From contig JBLDXI010000040.1 in assembly GCA_047495785.1 (NCBI GenBank), positions 248,001 to 312,000 on the forward strand: a stretch of 64,000 nucleotides of DNA, read 5' to 3'. The notes under the pieces are model-generated. The model was not told where the DNA came from and did no database searches. It was given only the letters and a program-made list of their open reading frames with translations. A program made the translations under genes and the position numbers. This DNA comes from Lepidodermella squamata (Eukaryota; Gastrotricha). Positions 52,826 through 64,000 of the stretch are shown here, in pieces (the stretch's first letter is position 1; each line of letters opens with the position of its first letter).

Positions 52826-53571
52826 GTCTGATTTCAGTATTAATACGAATAACTTGCTTTTCTGATGTAAGAGCCGTAATGTATAAACACGGGTTTAACG
52901 TTAGATTTATTTGAACAGATGCGGACGCAACTGGCCTGTTTTTTGACAGTAAGCTATACATGCCAATGTTTACTGCAGAATATGCGATATGTCGGCGAAC
53001 ATTGATATTCACTGCCTTAAGAGAGGAAAAGAAGAGAGGAAACCTAAAAACTGTGTCAAGGTGTGAATTCGTCACCGTCCATATTTTATAGGGCACACAG
53101 AATCAAGGTCGAAATGGTACGGTGGGGAAATACTAAATGAAGTAGGATTCTCGATGTGTGAAGGGGGTTTAGCCATTAGCCATTGACCATTGACCCTGTG
53201 GTTCTGGAGTTTTCTTACCTGGAACTCTCGAAGTGGGGGGAAGGGGGGTACGGTAGGGGTACGGAACCCCCTTCCGCACCCCTGGTACTTCGCACACTGA
53301 CTCAAAGGCGCATCACCATAACCTATTAGTGAAATTATAATTAAGGATTATACCTGCCTATTAGGACTATAAACTTTCTTGAGGACGTGGTTGGATCTCA
53401 ATCAAATTGCATCTCAAATAGGCCCCGGAAATATCAATGTTCCGTGCTGTCTTGTTTTTCAGATGGCATGACTCTGAGAATAAAATGTCTCGAGTATATA
53501 GCTACCTAATTAGTGCTTGAGAGCATGGAATATTCCTTGCACATCACAACACTGTACTATCACTTAAAAGC
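52826..53571. promoter_or_regulatory. Divergent intergenic region between receptor genes
   Basis: The 746 bp separating a Cys-loop channel (minus) and the GABA-B-like receptor (plus) must hold both upstream regions. It includes a G-rich run near 53236-53250. Confidence 0.35.
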
Positions 53572-56184
53572 ATGCTCACCTTATTCCGAATAGCAATTCT
53601 ATGCATGCTCGACCTAGCTGCTCTGGGAGCAGACGTAAATATGAGATTTTTGGCTTTTGTTCCGTCAACGGGCAATGCACCTCGTCGAGGAGACATGTGC
53701 CAAGCTGCTATGCAAGTCGCAATAGACGCTCTCAATCGAAGTCCTGACTATCTGCCCGATTACTACATTGAGACTCAGTTTCAAGATGAGGGAGACAAAA
53801 GCATCCTAGCGATAAACGAAACTTTTCAGTTCGGTCAAAGCGAAACAGTGGATTCTCCGATTTCGCCATTGATTGTTGGCCCATATTTCTCGGTAGGAAA
53901 GCTCATATTCCAAATTCCAGTGTTCCGATTACGGTTGGAAGGGAGAGAACGAACCTCTCCTACCTGTTCTTCGAAATTTTCGAGTTTCGCGAACAAATTG
54001 AATTATGATTAGCAAATGTTGGGCTCAAAAATGCTCAGTTTACCCCTCTGAGAGCGGGACCAAGTCGGAACACTGGAAATTTCCATAAAACTCAATAAAC
54101 CTAGTTTAAAATCGGTTAGCAAAATTGAGAATTAAATTATTTTCAATGCTTCGGTAAATTTTGAAGAATTTTCTAATGATTGGCAAATTTTGCAGCAAGG
54201 GTGCCAGCATATGAGTTCTGTCATGGAGAACCTTGACATGGTAGCAGTGCCAACAAGTTGCATGGACTCGTCATCTGATGGACACGAAGATATATCGCAG
54301 AAAAACGTCTTCCGTTCAAAGCCACTTCTGTCCCTTACATCCAATCTCCTCGCCGCTTTCGTCGCTAACATTGGCAAATGGCGGAATGTAACTCTGATAG
54401 GAAGCATGGATACAAATCAAGAAAGCCAAGACCTTATCGCTCTAGGAAAGATGTTGAATAATAATGGAGTTCGACTGCGAGTTCTGGATGCTATCACAGA
54501 TTTCACGCTACCACGAGTTGTTAGTTCATTGAAGGCTAGTGAATTTAGGATAATCGTTCTAGCTTTGACGGAAGTTCGCGACATCTTGGACTTTCTCTGC
54601 GAGGCCTATAGCAATGGCATTCATGGGCAGAGATTCGTCTTTATCGCTCTGTCGTCCGGAATTTTCGACCCAGAAACAGACATAACTGGCAATTATTCAG
54701 AAAGCTGTACCGCGGAGATGTTGCGGTCTCAACTGGAGCGAATTTATTGGGTCGGCGAATTCATGTTCCCGCGTCAAAATTACAGCCGTAATTTTCTAGG
54801 CTATGATTTGCTTGACTTTGAGGAGGCCTTTCAAAACCTAACGAAAGGCGAGAAAAGCCCTGGATACATCGAGCGATTCATGTGCCACGACGCTATGCTG
54901 CAATCGATTCAGATTTTAGATCAAGCTGATAGAGACTTGAGACTAATGAACGAATCATTACTCAGCCACTATTCCAAGCCAAAATTGGTCAAGAAAATCC
55001 TCATCAAAACTGCTATGGCTAGTGAGTATCAAAGCCTTAGAGTTGGGAAGAAGCGTTACTCGCAGCGGCTGGAATTTGACGACGAATTGATGAGCGTCTA
55101 CCGATGGAACCGGGATTCTGGGTTCGTTCTGCTGTTCACGGCTAAACGTAATCAATCGAAAAACATTTCCGACATCTCAAGCTGGAATTTTCGTCAGGTC
55201 ACAGAAATTCCACTAGAGGAACATAAGGAATTTCCTGATACATTCTACGTCACATACGAGCGGGAGATCTACCTTAGATTACTTGAAGCCGGGTCATCGC
55301 TAAGCGGATTGTTCCACGTTTCCCTAATGATATACTCATTTTTCGACCGGAATCGATGGGGCAAATTGCATGACCTTGCAATTTTGACCGGTTCCCTTTT
55401 CATCGACTTTTCCATTCCGTTCTACCTCGAGAACAAACGGGATACTACATGGGACGATTTCCTCTGTATGCAGCACTTTGCTTTTGCCGTTATCGGATTT
55501 TCAATTGTAAACGGGCTTATAGCTGCGAGAAGTGTTGTCCTGTATTACGCGATTCGCAAATTCGATAGGCTCATGAAGCGTAAAACCCGCGACAAGTCGC
55601 GAAATCGGTTGTCTACCTTTACGACTCAGCGTTCATCTCTCGCCCTTCAAAGCGAATCTAGGAAAGAGGTGAAATCGGTCTTCAAGCTCGCGAGAATATT
55701 CGTATTGAGTAATTTGATAGTAGTAGCAATCTGGGCTATCTACGATCCTGTTCGTGCTTTCCAAGTTGTTGTCGCTCAGTCGTACGATGAGTCACTTGAT
55801 GCGCATATCATTTTCGAATATTCCGACTGCGAAGGCGGTACCGAGCTGGCATTCCTCGGTGCGTTCGCTTGTTATCATCTTACTGCACTAACAATTGGCC
55901 TGATCATGACGTATTTGACTCGTAAGTCTCGTGCGAAAGCTGAGTGCTACTTTGCCCACGCTAGAACGTACGGAATTGCGATTTTGAACAGTTCAGTGCT
56001 GTTCGTAGCGATTTGCATGATTCAGGCCATAGTTCGTGATCATCCTCATGAGGCATTCATTATGGCAGCTGTCTATCTACCGTACACAATATCGACTAGC
56101 ATCGCCGTTTTTTGGACTAAATTAACCGGTTTATTCGATAAAATTACCCTGTTGATAGTACCAACGAGAAAAACACAACATTGA
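53572..56184 (+). CDS. Class C GPCR, GABA-B receptor-like (769 aa)
   Basis: Exons 53572-53892 and 54196-56184 join at phase 0 (LIVGPYFS to QGCQHMSSVM). Signal peptide; Venus-flytrap domain with DALNRSPDYLPDYYI, VGPYF, DMVAVPTSCMDSSS, FRSKPLLSLT and WRNVTLIGSMD; no Cys-rich domain before the membrane part, as in GABA-B receptors. Seven helices follow from about residue 490, including the WAIYDPVR block that corresponds to W(Q)IVDP in GABA-B subunits. The C-tail is short (VPTRKTQH) without the usual coiled coil, so heterodimerisation would differ from vertebrate GABA-B. The N-terminal lobe has an early gap, so one more small exon could be missing. Its stop overlaps the next gene's end by 41 bp. 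Confidence 0.85.
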
Positions 56185-57235
56185 CTATGAAAATGAAATT
56201 CAGCGAGACAAGAAAAATTATGAAATCAAAAAAATCTACCAGTTTAAAATAAAAATTGAAAAATTGAATTTTCGACTTGGCAAATGATTTTTGCCTCGTA
56301 GATAAGCGGCAAGAAATCAGAGACCAAAGAGTTATGAAAACGGAAGCGCCGTTGTGGCAGCTCAAATACGTTACCATATACATTGTCGATGAAGTTTTTG
56401 GTATCGAAGAATAGAAAACGCCTTGTAGGAAGACGAAGGCTAGGAAGACAGTGACAGCAAACGATGACCGGTCTGGTATTTCTGGCGGGAAGGCTAGGGT
56501 GCCTAGAATCATTGCCGCTAGAAGGAAGGTAGGCAGGAAAATTGTCCCGAAGTAGTAATTCGACTTTCTTCGCATGTAGAACAGATAATTTACGGCATTC
56601 AAGTCGTTTTTAATCTCAGTTTCAGATTTGTCCAGAAGCCAAATATCTGCCTCGTTGCCGAATGCTCCGATGAAATCTGAGATTTTCGTATCGTTCGTGA
56701 ACCAGAGTTGCTTTTCAGACTTGAGGCCCTGGAATCCGGTTAGTATCACCCGGCATCGCTGGATGTCAAAGGGGAATTTAATGAGGTTGAGAGAGCATGA
56801 TGTGACGAAAACGCCCTTGGCAGACCACTGCGCCTCGCCGGTGTTCAACACCAAAATGTCACTGCTGTAGTCGGAGAAAAACTCTGACGAACTGCCGATT
56901 TGGTTCCAGATGTCTACTTTCGGCCGCCAGATGTACTCCTTTGAGAACCAACACTCAGACACTTGTTTTGTCGTAGCGTTCCATACTGCGCATTTCGGGA
57001 GTTGCCATGAGAACACAAACATAGCCTGTAGTGAGAATGTCTGAGCGATATCGTCGATTCCAACAAATGAAAATGGAGAGAAGACCGCGCTGACTTCAAC
57101 AGGTCCTTTGTTTGGTCTTGTGAATCGCGAATTTAGGTACTCGCAGTTGCTAGCTAGATCTCTACAAAATCCTGAGGATTGAGCGCTGCAAACTTCGACC
57201 AAAATCCAACTGAATATCAGAAATTTACCAGACAT
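56144..57235 (-). CDS. Cys-loop ligand-gated ion channel subunit, intronless (363 aa)
   Basis: ATG at 57235 (the codon before it is GTG). Signal peptide MSGKFLIFSWILVEVCSAQS; YIWRPKVDIWNQ; Cys-loop CSLNLIKFPFDIQRC (147-161); M1 FGTIFLPTFLLAAMILGTLAF; M1-M2 link PPEIPDRSSF; M3-M4 loop short; M4 at the very C-terminus (FIIFLVSLNFIFIVNVVFF). Same subfamily as the gene at 51.7-52.8 kb. The acidic residue at the inner end of M2 suggests cation permeation. Its last 41 bp overlap the coding end of the GABA-B-like gene on the other strand. Confidence 0.85.
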   Translation of the reverse strand: MSGKFLIFSWILVEVCSAQSSGFCRDLASNCEYLNSRFTRPNKGPVEVSAVFSPFSFVGIDDIAQTFSLQAMFVFSWQLPKCAVWNATTKQVSECWFSKEYIWRPKVDIWNQIGSSSEFFSDYSSDILVLNTGEAQWSAKGVFVTSCSLNLIKFPFDIQRCRVILTGFQGLKSEKQLWFTNDTKISDFIGAFGNEADIWLLDKSETEIKNDLNAVNYLFYMRRKSNYYFGTIFLPTFLLAAMILGTLAFPPEIPDRSSFAVTVFLAFVFLQGVFYSSIPKTSSTMYMVTYLSCHNGASVFITLWSLISCRLSTRQKSFAKSKIQFFNFYFKLVDFFDFIIFLVSLNFIFIVNVVFFSLVLSTG

Positions 57236-57457
57236 CACAGGTTTTGTGGTAAAATTCAGTGTAAATGAAGTTTATTTTAGCGTAATTTTCCTATTTTTGT
57301 CCTCATTTTCCCAAGAGCCTGAATACAGTCATCCTCGTAGGATGTCTCATAGGTATAGGTCAGTGCAAGATGAATTGTTTTCGGAAATTGCAAGGGGCAA
57401 TAATTTGCCCTAATTGGGACAACTAGTTTTATTGATTTATTCGAAAACGATTCGCAG

Positions 57458-58990
57458 CTATTTCCTGGATTTCACGCAGGTTTTCAATAATGCTTCTAAC
57501 ATTTTGACACATGTGAGATAGGTAGGGTTCATGGAACTACTCCCAGCGCTGGCGATTTCGCTCTTCAAATACGCGAAATCATCCGCATCTGAAAAATTCA
57601 AAACTTTAACTCGCGGTGATTCAAAATGTTAATACAAACCTAATCCTTTGATTTGAAGCTTGGATTTGCTCGAAATCCACTGCTGTTTGAGTTTGTCCAA
57701 TGCTACGACCGGGGTTGTCGACTCTAAGTGGCTAGCGCAAAACACAAAACGCCGACATTTTTGGTCGGTATAATTGCTGATTAAATCGATGGCGATGGCC
57801 ATTACTTGATCGCAAGTCATGTCCAGACAGTTGGCGATGTTCTCTACTTCTTTACCCTGCGCTACAGCTTCGGTAACCTCTGGAGCAGCTTTAAGAGAGC
57901 TGGAAGTTGTGTGATAGCTCATTTGAAGGAAGGGAGGAGCCGATGCACTCATTTCGAGCATTGGACCTTTGGAAATGGGTGTTATCTCTTTTGAACGACC
58001 AGAATCGACTTGACCATGGCTTTCAGAATCGTCGCTCATAGAAGCTTCAGGAATCAATCCTGACACGGGAAAGGAAAACGGAAACGCAGCACTAGCAAAA
58101 TTTATGAATCCGTTGTTGGCCCCTTCGGTTTCTCCTACAGCATCACCCTCGAGCATCGAATTTTCGGGTTCGGAATCGATCGTGGGCAAGTGTAATGGTT
58201 CTTGAGCTGAAATTTGCTTTGTTACAGTAACATGGGTTGTATCATTGTAAAAATCCAGAGGAACAGGGGCTTCTACAAATGGGAGGGAAGAGTCCGTATA
58301 ATTCCGAGGTTCATTGCTGTAGTTTGTCGAGATGTTTGAACTCGCCAAAACGCGGTCGATCCTTGAACTGAGGATCTTCAAAGCTGATTCTAGCGACGAA
58401 ATAGGGGCATCCGAGTCGACAGAAGTGAAGTTAAGGGTTGAGTTACTTTCCTTCCAATTCAGCGTTTGGTTTGAACTCCGAAGATTGTTTCGCTTGTACT
58501 GATACAAACCAGTGAAATTCAGCATATTGTCATCGTAATCAATATAATCTGATTCATTGAATTCGCCGTAGTCGTCGAAAGTTTCAGGCGCAAGAGTACT
58601 AGGCTTCTTCGCTTGCTTCAATTGCTTGCTCGAAACAGGCATGATTTCATTGACAGGAACGTCAAAACTCGCCAGTTTCGATTCTTCAGCCGATTTTTCC
58701 TTGGCTGAGGGTGGCCGTTGGCTTGCCAACACTGCTCCAGCCGCTATCCCTGCTATTGCCATAATAACGACTATGGTAACTAGAACCGCGACGATGCGGC
58801 ATATACAGCACTTTCTAGTTCTCATAAACTTCCGAACGCCATTTTCTTGCTCGAAACGGTCGATTGAGGAATCGGTATGCACTGAGAATGAGTCGCTCAA
58901 GCTGTATTGCCGTTGAACCTGGTGACTTTCAGGGATCCAAACGGAGTGGTCTTCAAGCACCGGTTGTACTGAGGAGTGATTTTTCGGCAT
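57458..58990 (-). CDS. Novel single-pass membrane protein, relative of the 875-aa protein (493 aa)
   Basis: Exon 1 57640-58990 and exon 2 57458-57588, joined at phase 1 (KGL to DADDFAYLK). A cytosolic N-terminus of 60 residues, Cys-rich CCICR just before a membrane helix (66-89), and a Ser/Thr/Asn-rich acidic stalk with many N-glycosylation sites. A C-terminal domain of about 100 residues has CLDMTCDQVM, CRRFVFC, YLKSEIASAG and TCVKMLEALLKTC. The order and the LKS...C(V)xxL block match the repeated C-terminal domain of the gene at 46.9-49.6 kb. No known family recognised. Confidence 0.75.
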
Positions 58991-59161
58991 TTTTTTGTAC
59001 TAAAACTAACATTACTCCTCATACTACAACGATACGGCATTAGTGATATAGATACCGGCTAATTGTTCCGCCTTAAAATCGATGATATCTCTCTCGCGGC
59101 TGTTTCTAAATAAAGACCGCGTAATTCCTAAGCACTTGGCCGGTGCATTTATCGAATTTTA

Positions 59162-60782
59162 TTATTTCTGCAACAGACGCGCGTTTTCTTCGCGCAGTTG
59201 TTCTATAGCTATGTCTTTTTGAGCGAGTAAATTTCTCAGCGTATGTACTTGGATAGTCAGTTCTTCAATATTGAGCCGAGCTTCGTTGAGCTGTTTCGCT
59301 AGGTCGCTGTTGTTAGGCTCGTTTTGGACCTCGTGGCCATTTAGCAAAATGGTCGGATTTTGCGTTTCTTCGAAGCGGAAATGCAAGGCTAATTCAGCAT
59401 CTTCGATCGCTTCCCGCTCTTCTCGAAACACGCCGTATTCAACAGCGAATCGATCGAGCTCAACAGAGAAATCGAAAGTGAAGATCTATAAATTGAGAAA
59501 AAGTGCATTGAAGATTACAAGTTTAAATGTTTTTAATTTTATGGCAAACCTTATTGAAAATTGGAGGCAGTAGGGCGACACTACTTTCCGGCAGGGTGGT
59601 TTTGAAAAACCGCATAATGCTTTCGAGGCCATCCTCTTCTTCAGTCATCAGCGTAGTTTCATGCATGGAAATCATCAGATAAATGACACGGAAGATCATC
59701 TCAAAATTTCCATAGAAAATCAGATCTAAAAGTCTTCAGTTTTTAGCAATGGTTCGGAATAAATCGATAAAATTACCGAAAATTCTGACCACAAATGGCA
59801 GTGGGAAGTTGCTGGCGAAAATCGTCAGAAACCATGGTGGAGCAAATAAATCTGGCAGAGCCTGGTGAACAAGTAAATGAGATAACAAAATAGGCTCCAA
59901 GGTATCCAGAAGTCTTGTAATTTGGTAAAGACTCCTATGAAGACCGATCATATCAGGCTGAAAAACGCTTCGATAGCCGAATCCATACATCAGGCCCAAC
60001 ATCAGTTCAAAGGCGGAGAATTCGCAACTCGTATGCATGAGCAGGACCCCGGCGATGAACGCAAGGCCCTGGCAGTAGCCTACTTCTTTGTCAAGTTGGG
60101 AATAGGCCTTCAAAACGTTCCCCAGACCAATCTGGCCAGCTGAATCCTTACCGGAGAAAAAAGAATGGCCAGGGAAGGTTCGGCCTATATCCAACTTGAT
60201 TTGGGTACAGGAATCTGAGGCGTTATCAGCTGTTTTGACTAGGTTATCGTAATCTTCGTTCGTAACAGCAGGAACAGCATTTTTACGGCCAATTATTGTA
60301 AGCTCTCTATTCAGGAGCCAAAGCCATACCTTCCCTCTGAGATGCTTCGGAATGCCCTGAGCAAGGAGATGCTCCAAATGTTGTTGGTCAGTGCTGTTCG
60401 AGTTTTCCTGATTCAAGAGCGAAGACCAAGCTTCGGCTGATTCGAATGTTTGATCGAACGGGTCGTCGTAATCAAGCCTTTCCTCCGCTTCCTTCAATTG
60501 ATGCAGCTGTTGCAAAACAGGGGTGGCAACTAGTTCGAAAATCGACCTACGCCTCGAAGCCACTGTCATTTTATCGAGTAAGACGCTTCCTGGCAGGCTA
60601 GACACGCTGTTTTTCCGTTGTGCATCTAGCCATTTGGCTGGCACGGAATTTAACCCGCATTTTGTTGCGAGTAATGGATGTGGCGAGTTTGGCACTCGCA
60701 TTATTTCGATAAAGTATTTAGACGATAGACTGTGGTGTAGAGCGTCCCTTCGCAGCCTGCTTCTAGGCGGCGCGTTGTCCAT
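59162..60782 (-). CDS. TBC-domain Rab GTPase-activating protein (501 aa)
   Basis: Exons 59777-60782, 59550-59725 and 59162-59485 give 501 residues. The TBC domain starts at GIPKHLRGKVWLWL (143-156). The arginine finger is in IKLDIGRTFPGH (Arg201) and the glutamine finger in EVGYCQG (Gln238), so the dual-finger catalytic pair is intact. The LDKEVGYCQGLAF block and the following FELMLGLMYGFGYR match the TBC1D1/TBC1D4 group. The C-terminus (LAKQLNEARLNIEELTIQ to the end) is a coiled coil. PTB domains of the longer orthologues are absent here, and upstream exons may be missing or lost; 5' sequence to 60.97 kb has an inverted repeat beyond it. It acts on Rab GTPases in membrane traffic. Confidence 0.9.
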
Positions 60783-60972
60783 TACTTTTGTGGCTTTGGC
60801 TATTAAAACTCTGTCTAGTACAATGCATACGGCGTAAAAACAAATTGTCAGTAGTGAAAAGCTTGATACTAGTGGCTGCAGTGTAGGTCATTAATATTTG
60901 ATGAGTAGAGGTGTCGCTATAATACCAATGTGTTTGCACGTGTTCGACTCGTAAAAACACACATATTTTTAC

Positions 60973-61726
60973 ATAAAGTACGGATGATAATTTTTTTGCC
61001 TCGCATTTTTTTAATAACTCCGTAACCATGAGGAATTTTTTGGAGCGGGTTTCACCGGTCGATAGATCTAGTCTGTTGTAAACTTTCCTAAAATTCTCGT
61101 CCAATTGCGATACAATTTGAGAAATTGGTGACGAAAATGCTTCTTTTGATTTTTGGTGAAAAAGTTAATTTTTGAAAAATGCTATTTTGCATCAGATGTG
61201 ACTTTTGGCAATAATTTGCCTTGTCAGAGAGGTCAGATGTAGTCGAGAGGTGGTCAGCTGTTCATCCATGACGCCGATTTCCACAAAAATCAACAGTTGC
61301 ACAACCAGAAGCTTCCAGCTTTGCAAATTTGGTGCAGCCCCCCCAAAATGTCAACATTCATTTGGATCTCATTTCGTTATTGAGAGACGTTTCTGTCCGG
61401 TCCAAAGTGAAAATCTCGGTTAACGGGGCGGTACTGACATTACTCCCTGCTAAGAATATGGTCCAATTTAGCTTTACCACAGGAAAATGACAAAAAACGC
61501 TAAAACCAGGGAAATAGCATTTTTCAAAAATTAACTTTTTCACCAAAAATCAAAAGAAGCATTTTCGTCACCAATTTCTCAAATTGTATCGCAATTGGAC
61601 GAGAATTTTAGGAAAGTTTACAACAGACTAGATCTATCGACCGGTGAAACCCGCTCCAAAAAATTCCTCATGGTTACGGAGTTATTAAAAAAATGCGAGG
61701 CAAAAAAATTATCATCCGTACTTTAT
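60973..61726. repeat. Inverted repeat with 215-bp arms, each holding the same ORF segment
   Basis: Arm 60973-61188 and arm 61512-61726 are almost exactly reverse-complementary; the loop is about 323 bp. In both arms, reading outward from the loop, the frame LDENFRKVYNRLDLSTGET continues through KFLMVTELLKKCEAKKL to SSVLY, where similarity stops. The segment is protein-like and open, so it is either an inverted duplicate of an exon or the coding part of an element. No target duplication was found. Confidence 0.85.
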
Positions 61727-61854
61727 AAAGCGGGATATTTATTACAAAGCCAGAAAAAGTTGAATCCAACAGTTTAGTATCTTTCTAACTCCAGTAAGCT
61801 TCAAGATTCCCAAGATTCCTGAAACAGCAAAAGCGCAGAACAGCGAATGCGACA

Positions 61855-61963
61855 AAACAGCAAATTTCCCATTCCGCGACAAAACAGCGGAAAATTACAC
61901 CGCGGAAAATTACAAATAGCGCTTTTGCTGTTTTGTCGCGAAATGAGAAATTTGCTGTTTTTG
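61855..61963. repeat. Imperfect hairpin with gacaaaacagc repeats
   Basis: The left part (aaaacagcaaatttcccatt...) pairs with the right part (...aaatgagaaatttgctgtttt). The unit gacaaaacagc is also repeated directly on the left side. Confidence 0.6.
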
Positions 61964-63184
61964 TTATTTTTGCTGTTAAGCCTGTCCGCTGATGCTATTG
62001 TACATTGCCAAAAAATTATGGGATTTTTAGTCCTAATTTCCGATGTCCCTATCAGAAGTACAAGAGCGACTGCTCAAACCACAGGCTAAAATGGGAGAAT
62101 AAAATAATAAAACTACTAAGAATTTTGTCCAGTTACCATAAGCCGTAAAAGCTAGACAGTATAAATCCAAAAAAATGCAAATTCTCGTTCACATGGAAAA
62201 CAGGTAGAGGCAACAGCTGGTCATTCGCTAGCACTGAAAACTCTTTCACGTTTTGTCAGACGGTTGAATCAGCTTTTCAAATCATTGTTATACGCGCTTA
62301 ATTTGCATTTCAACTCATTTCAAGCCCAAAAAAGGAAAAAAACCGCGCTAAATAATGAATCATACTGTGTATGTCCATTGCGGCGGGTTTTTTGCTTTGC
62401 AGCGTAAACAAACAATAAAAGGATCCAAGCCAATTAATCCGGACTAAATAAAGTTCAATAATACAAACAGATTAGATACAAATCGATTTTTCTATATTTT
62501 TTAATCCCCGTTTTTGTCTGAGTTAAGTTGTTTACTCAACATCAGGCACCCACACACTATGCATGAATCGAACGCAAATTGATGTACGCATAAATAAAAT
62601 TGTGGAGTAGCCTTATTATTTATTTCGGCGCACTTCACGCAACGGAAAACGATAATAAAATGCCGTCTGCTTCCTCCCGGGACAACCGGCTATTAGCATC
62701 GCAGTGATTCCTCCGACTTGGTTCTTACTGCGCCTCTCACTCGGCAAGTTGAGCGGATAAGCCGCCTGCTCATCTTGATGGCTTCCCAGGCTGCAAAATT
62801 CAACACTAGAATAATTAATGCCATTAAAGTGCATTACACTTAGCTGTCAATTCTGTTTGTATTAACTGCGCTGAAACACGCAAAAAAATCGAATTTCAAC
62901 CAGCTAGGCGGAAGACTTTCGACTTTGATGATGACATCAATTTGCGCAGTCGGCGGCGTTTCTGCCTTCTGCAGAAACAATCGATCCATTCAACTTTTTT
63001 TCTCGCACCCTCTAGTTTTCTCAAGCACCCACGACTATTCTTCGCCAATAACGCGGTAATAAGGGCCCCTATTGTTTGAATAATGAGATTTGAGCTAAAA
63101 ATAAATCATGTACCCACCCCTTGCTGTTATATGTCATTCATCATCAGTATTTCTCGTTTTTTTCGCCTGGATAAAAAAAAAGAT
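61964..63184. other. Intergenic
   Basis: No gene recognised; the minus ORF 62616-62834 has no supporting features. Confidence 0.4.
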
Positions 63185-63974
63185 ATGTCTTCTTCGCATC
63201 GAATAGGCGTTCGTGGGTCTCTTTACGATGAGATGTGGCGATTTTTCCGGAAATTTCAAATGGATTGGTGCCTCGTGTGGAACAGCGTCCACGACGGTTC
63301 AATTGCTTCGGCTATTCACATGATGGTATTGACAATAAAATTGTAAAAACCCACCTTAACTCTTAAAAAATCAGGTCTCGAGCGTACTTTACATCCTGAT
63401 GTGTCTTTCAATCATCTACTACGCTAATTACTTCGGCGGGCCGCAGGGAATGTCGTTAGGATACGAATATCGAGAGGTAAAGCCTCTTACAAGGAATTTC
63501 GTTATAACGTAAAAGCTTTACCGATAGATTATACGGCATGGCGAATTGTTGTGGTCTGCTGGCCACGAAGAGAAGGATGGCGAAGCGGCTGTTCATACGT
63601 TCTCTGATGCGAAAAGCTGGCTGTTGCGGCGGAAGAAGGCGAATGAAGTCGCTCGGGAGATGACTACGTCAAAGCTGCCCGGCATTTTCGAGAAGTTGAT
63701 ACTTGAGGCGAAGCGAAAGGTCCTACAGCAGGGCGAACACGGCAACGATGACGAAGATGAACTGGACGATGACGGGCACGATACTCAAGAACCTTTGCTC
63801 AAGGAAGAGGAAAAAGGTATGTTGTCATGACTTCAAAACTTCATGAAACAAAAATCATTTTTCGTTCTAGAAAAATTGGTCACACCTTCAATGGCTATGC
63901 TGATCTTTTCAAGCGTAAATCTCGTGATATCCATAGGACTTTACATCGCAATTCAAAAAGTTGGTCTTTCATGA
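63185..63974 (+). CDS. Small multipass membrane protein (211 aa, four exons)
   Basis: Exons 63185-63325, 63375-63476, 63528-63816 and 63871-63974, phases consistent, stop TGA at 63972-63974. N-terminal MSSSHRIGVRGSLYDEMW; a first membrane helix VSSVLYILMCLSIIYYANYF; a large hydrophilic central part (SDAKSWLLRRKKANEVARE, then acidic DDEDELDDDGHDTQE); and a second helix MAMLIFSSVNLVISIGLYIAI just before the C-terminus. Both ends are probably on one side. An upstream exon is possible. No family recognised. Confidence 0.6.
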
Positions 63975-64000
63975 AGTTTGGCAATTAATGAAGTTTTCGT

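Noticed and set aside
62616-62834. 72-codon minus ORF
   Set aside because: No recognisable motif or supporting signal in an intergenic AT-rich region.

Overview
The window is animal DNA. Protein-coding genes are split by short introns (many 45-60 bp) with GT...TTTCAG boundaries, gene ends carry AATAAA signals, and the gene content is metazoan: ectonucleotide phosphodiesterase, astacin-type protein, Cys-loop receptors, a GABA-B-like receptor and a TBC Rab-GAP. The compact introns, receptor-rich content and one 63-bp intercistronic gap with an acceptor-like site suggest a small-genome ecdysozoan, possibly a nematode or relative. An interstitial TTAGGG-type array (not the TTAGGC of classical rhabditid nematodes) argues against a Caenorhabditis-like species. 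I cannot name the species.

Layout. 1-3.4 kb: the 3' end of an ENPP gene, then an ankyrin-repeat gene (+). 3.5-27 kb: an accessory, transposon-rich region. It holds fragments of non-LTR reverse transcriptases, a 2.1-kb hAT-type element (perfect 8-bp target duplication) whose only ORF is a CCHC gag-like protein, and a non-LTR element broken by a 60-bp-arm foldback and by a decayed P-element-like transposase. It also holds foldbacks, a 477-bp MITE with 9-bp target duplications, a broken ankyrin copy and a trypsin-fold pseudo-protease. 27-35.3 kb: a 14-exon astacin-like gene whose zinc site is destroyed, and two trypsin-like proteases of one local family. 36-46.5 kb: a tandemly duplicated block [glycosyltransferase - Cys-loop receptor - ankyrin gene]. 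46.9-60.8 kb: gene-dense, with two novel single-pass Cys-domain proteins, two single-exon Cys-loop receptors, a class C GPCR of GABA-B type, a secreted protein and a TBC Rab-GAP. 61-63 kb: inverted repeats. 63.2-64 kb: a small multipass membrane protein gene.

Themes. (1) Two duplicated multi-gene blocks show complementary loss: in each pair one copy keeps one gene while the other copy keeps its neighbour. (2) Several enzyme folds have lost catalysis but keep open frames (the astacin-like protein and one trypsin-like protein). (3) Four Cys-loop channels plus a metabotropic GABA-B-like receptor form a receptor cluster. Exon limits were read by eye from splice signals, reading phase and paralogue comparison; no alignment or database search was run.
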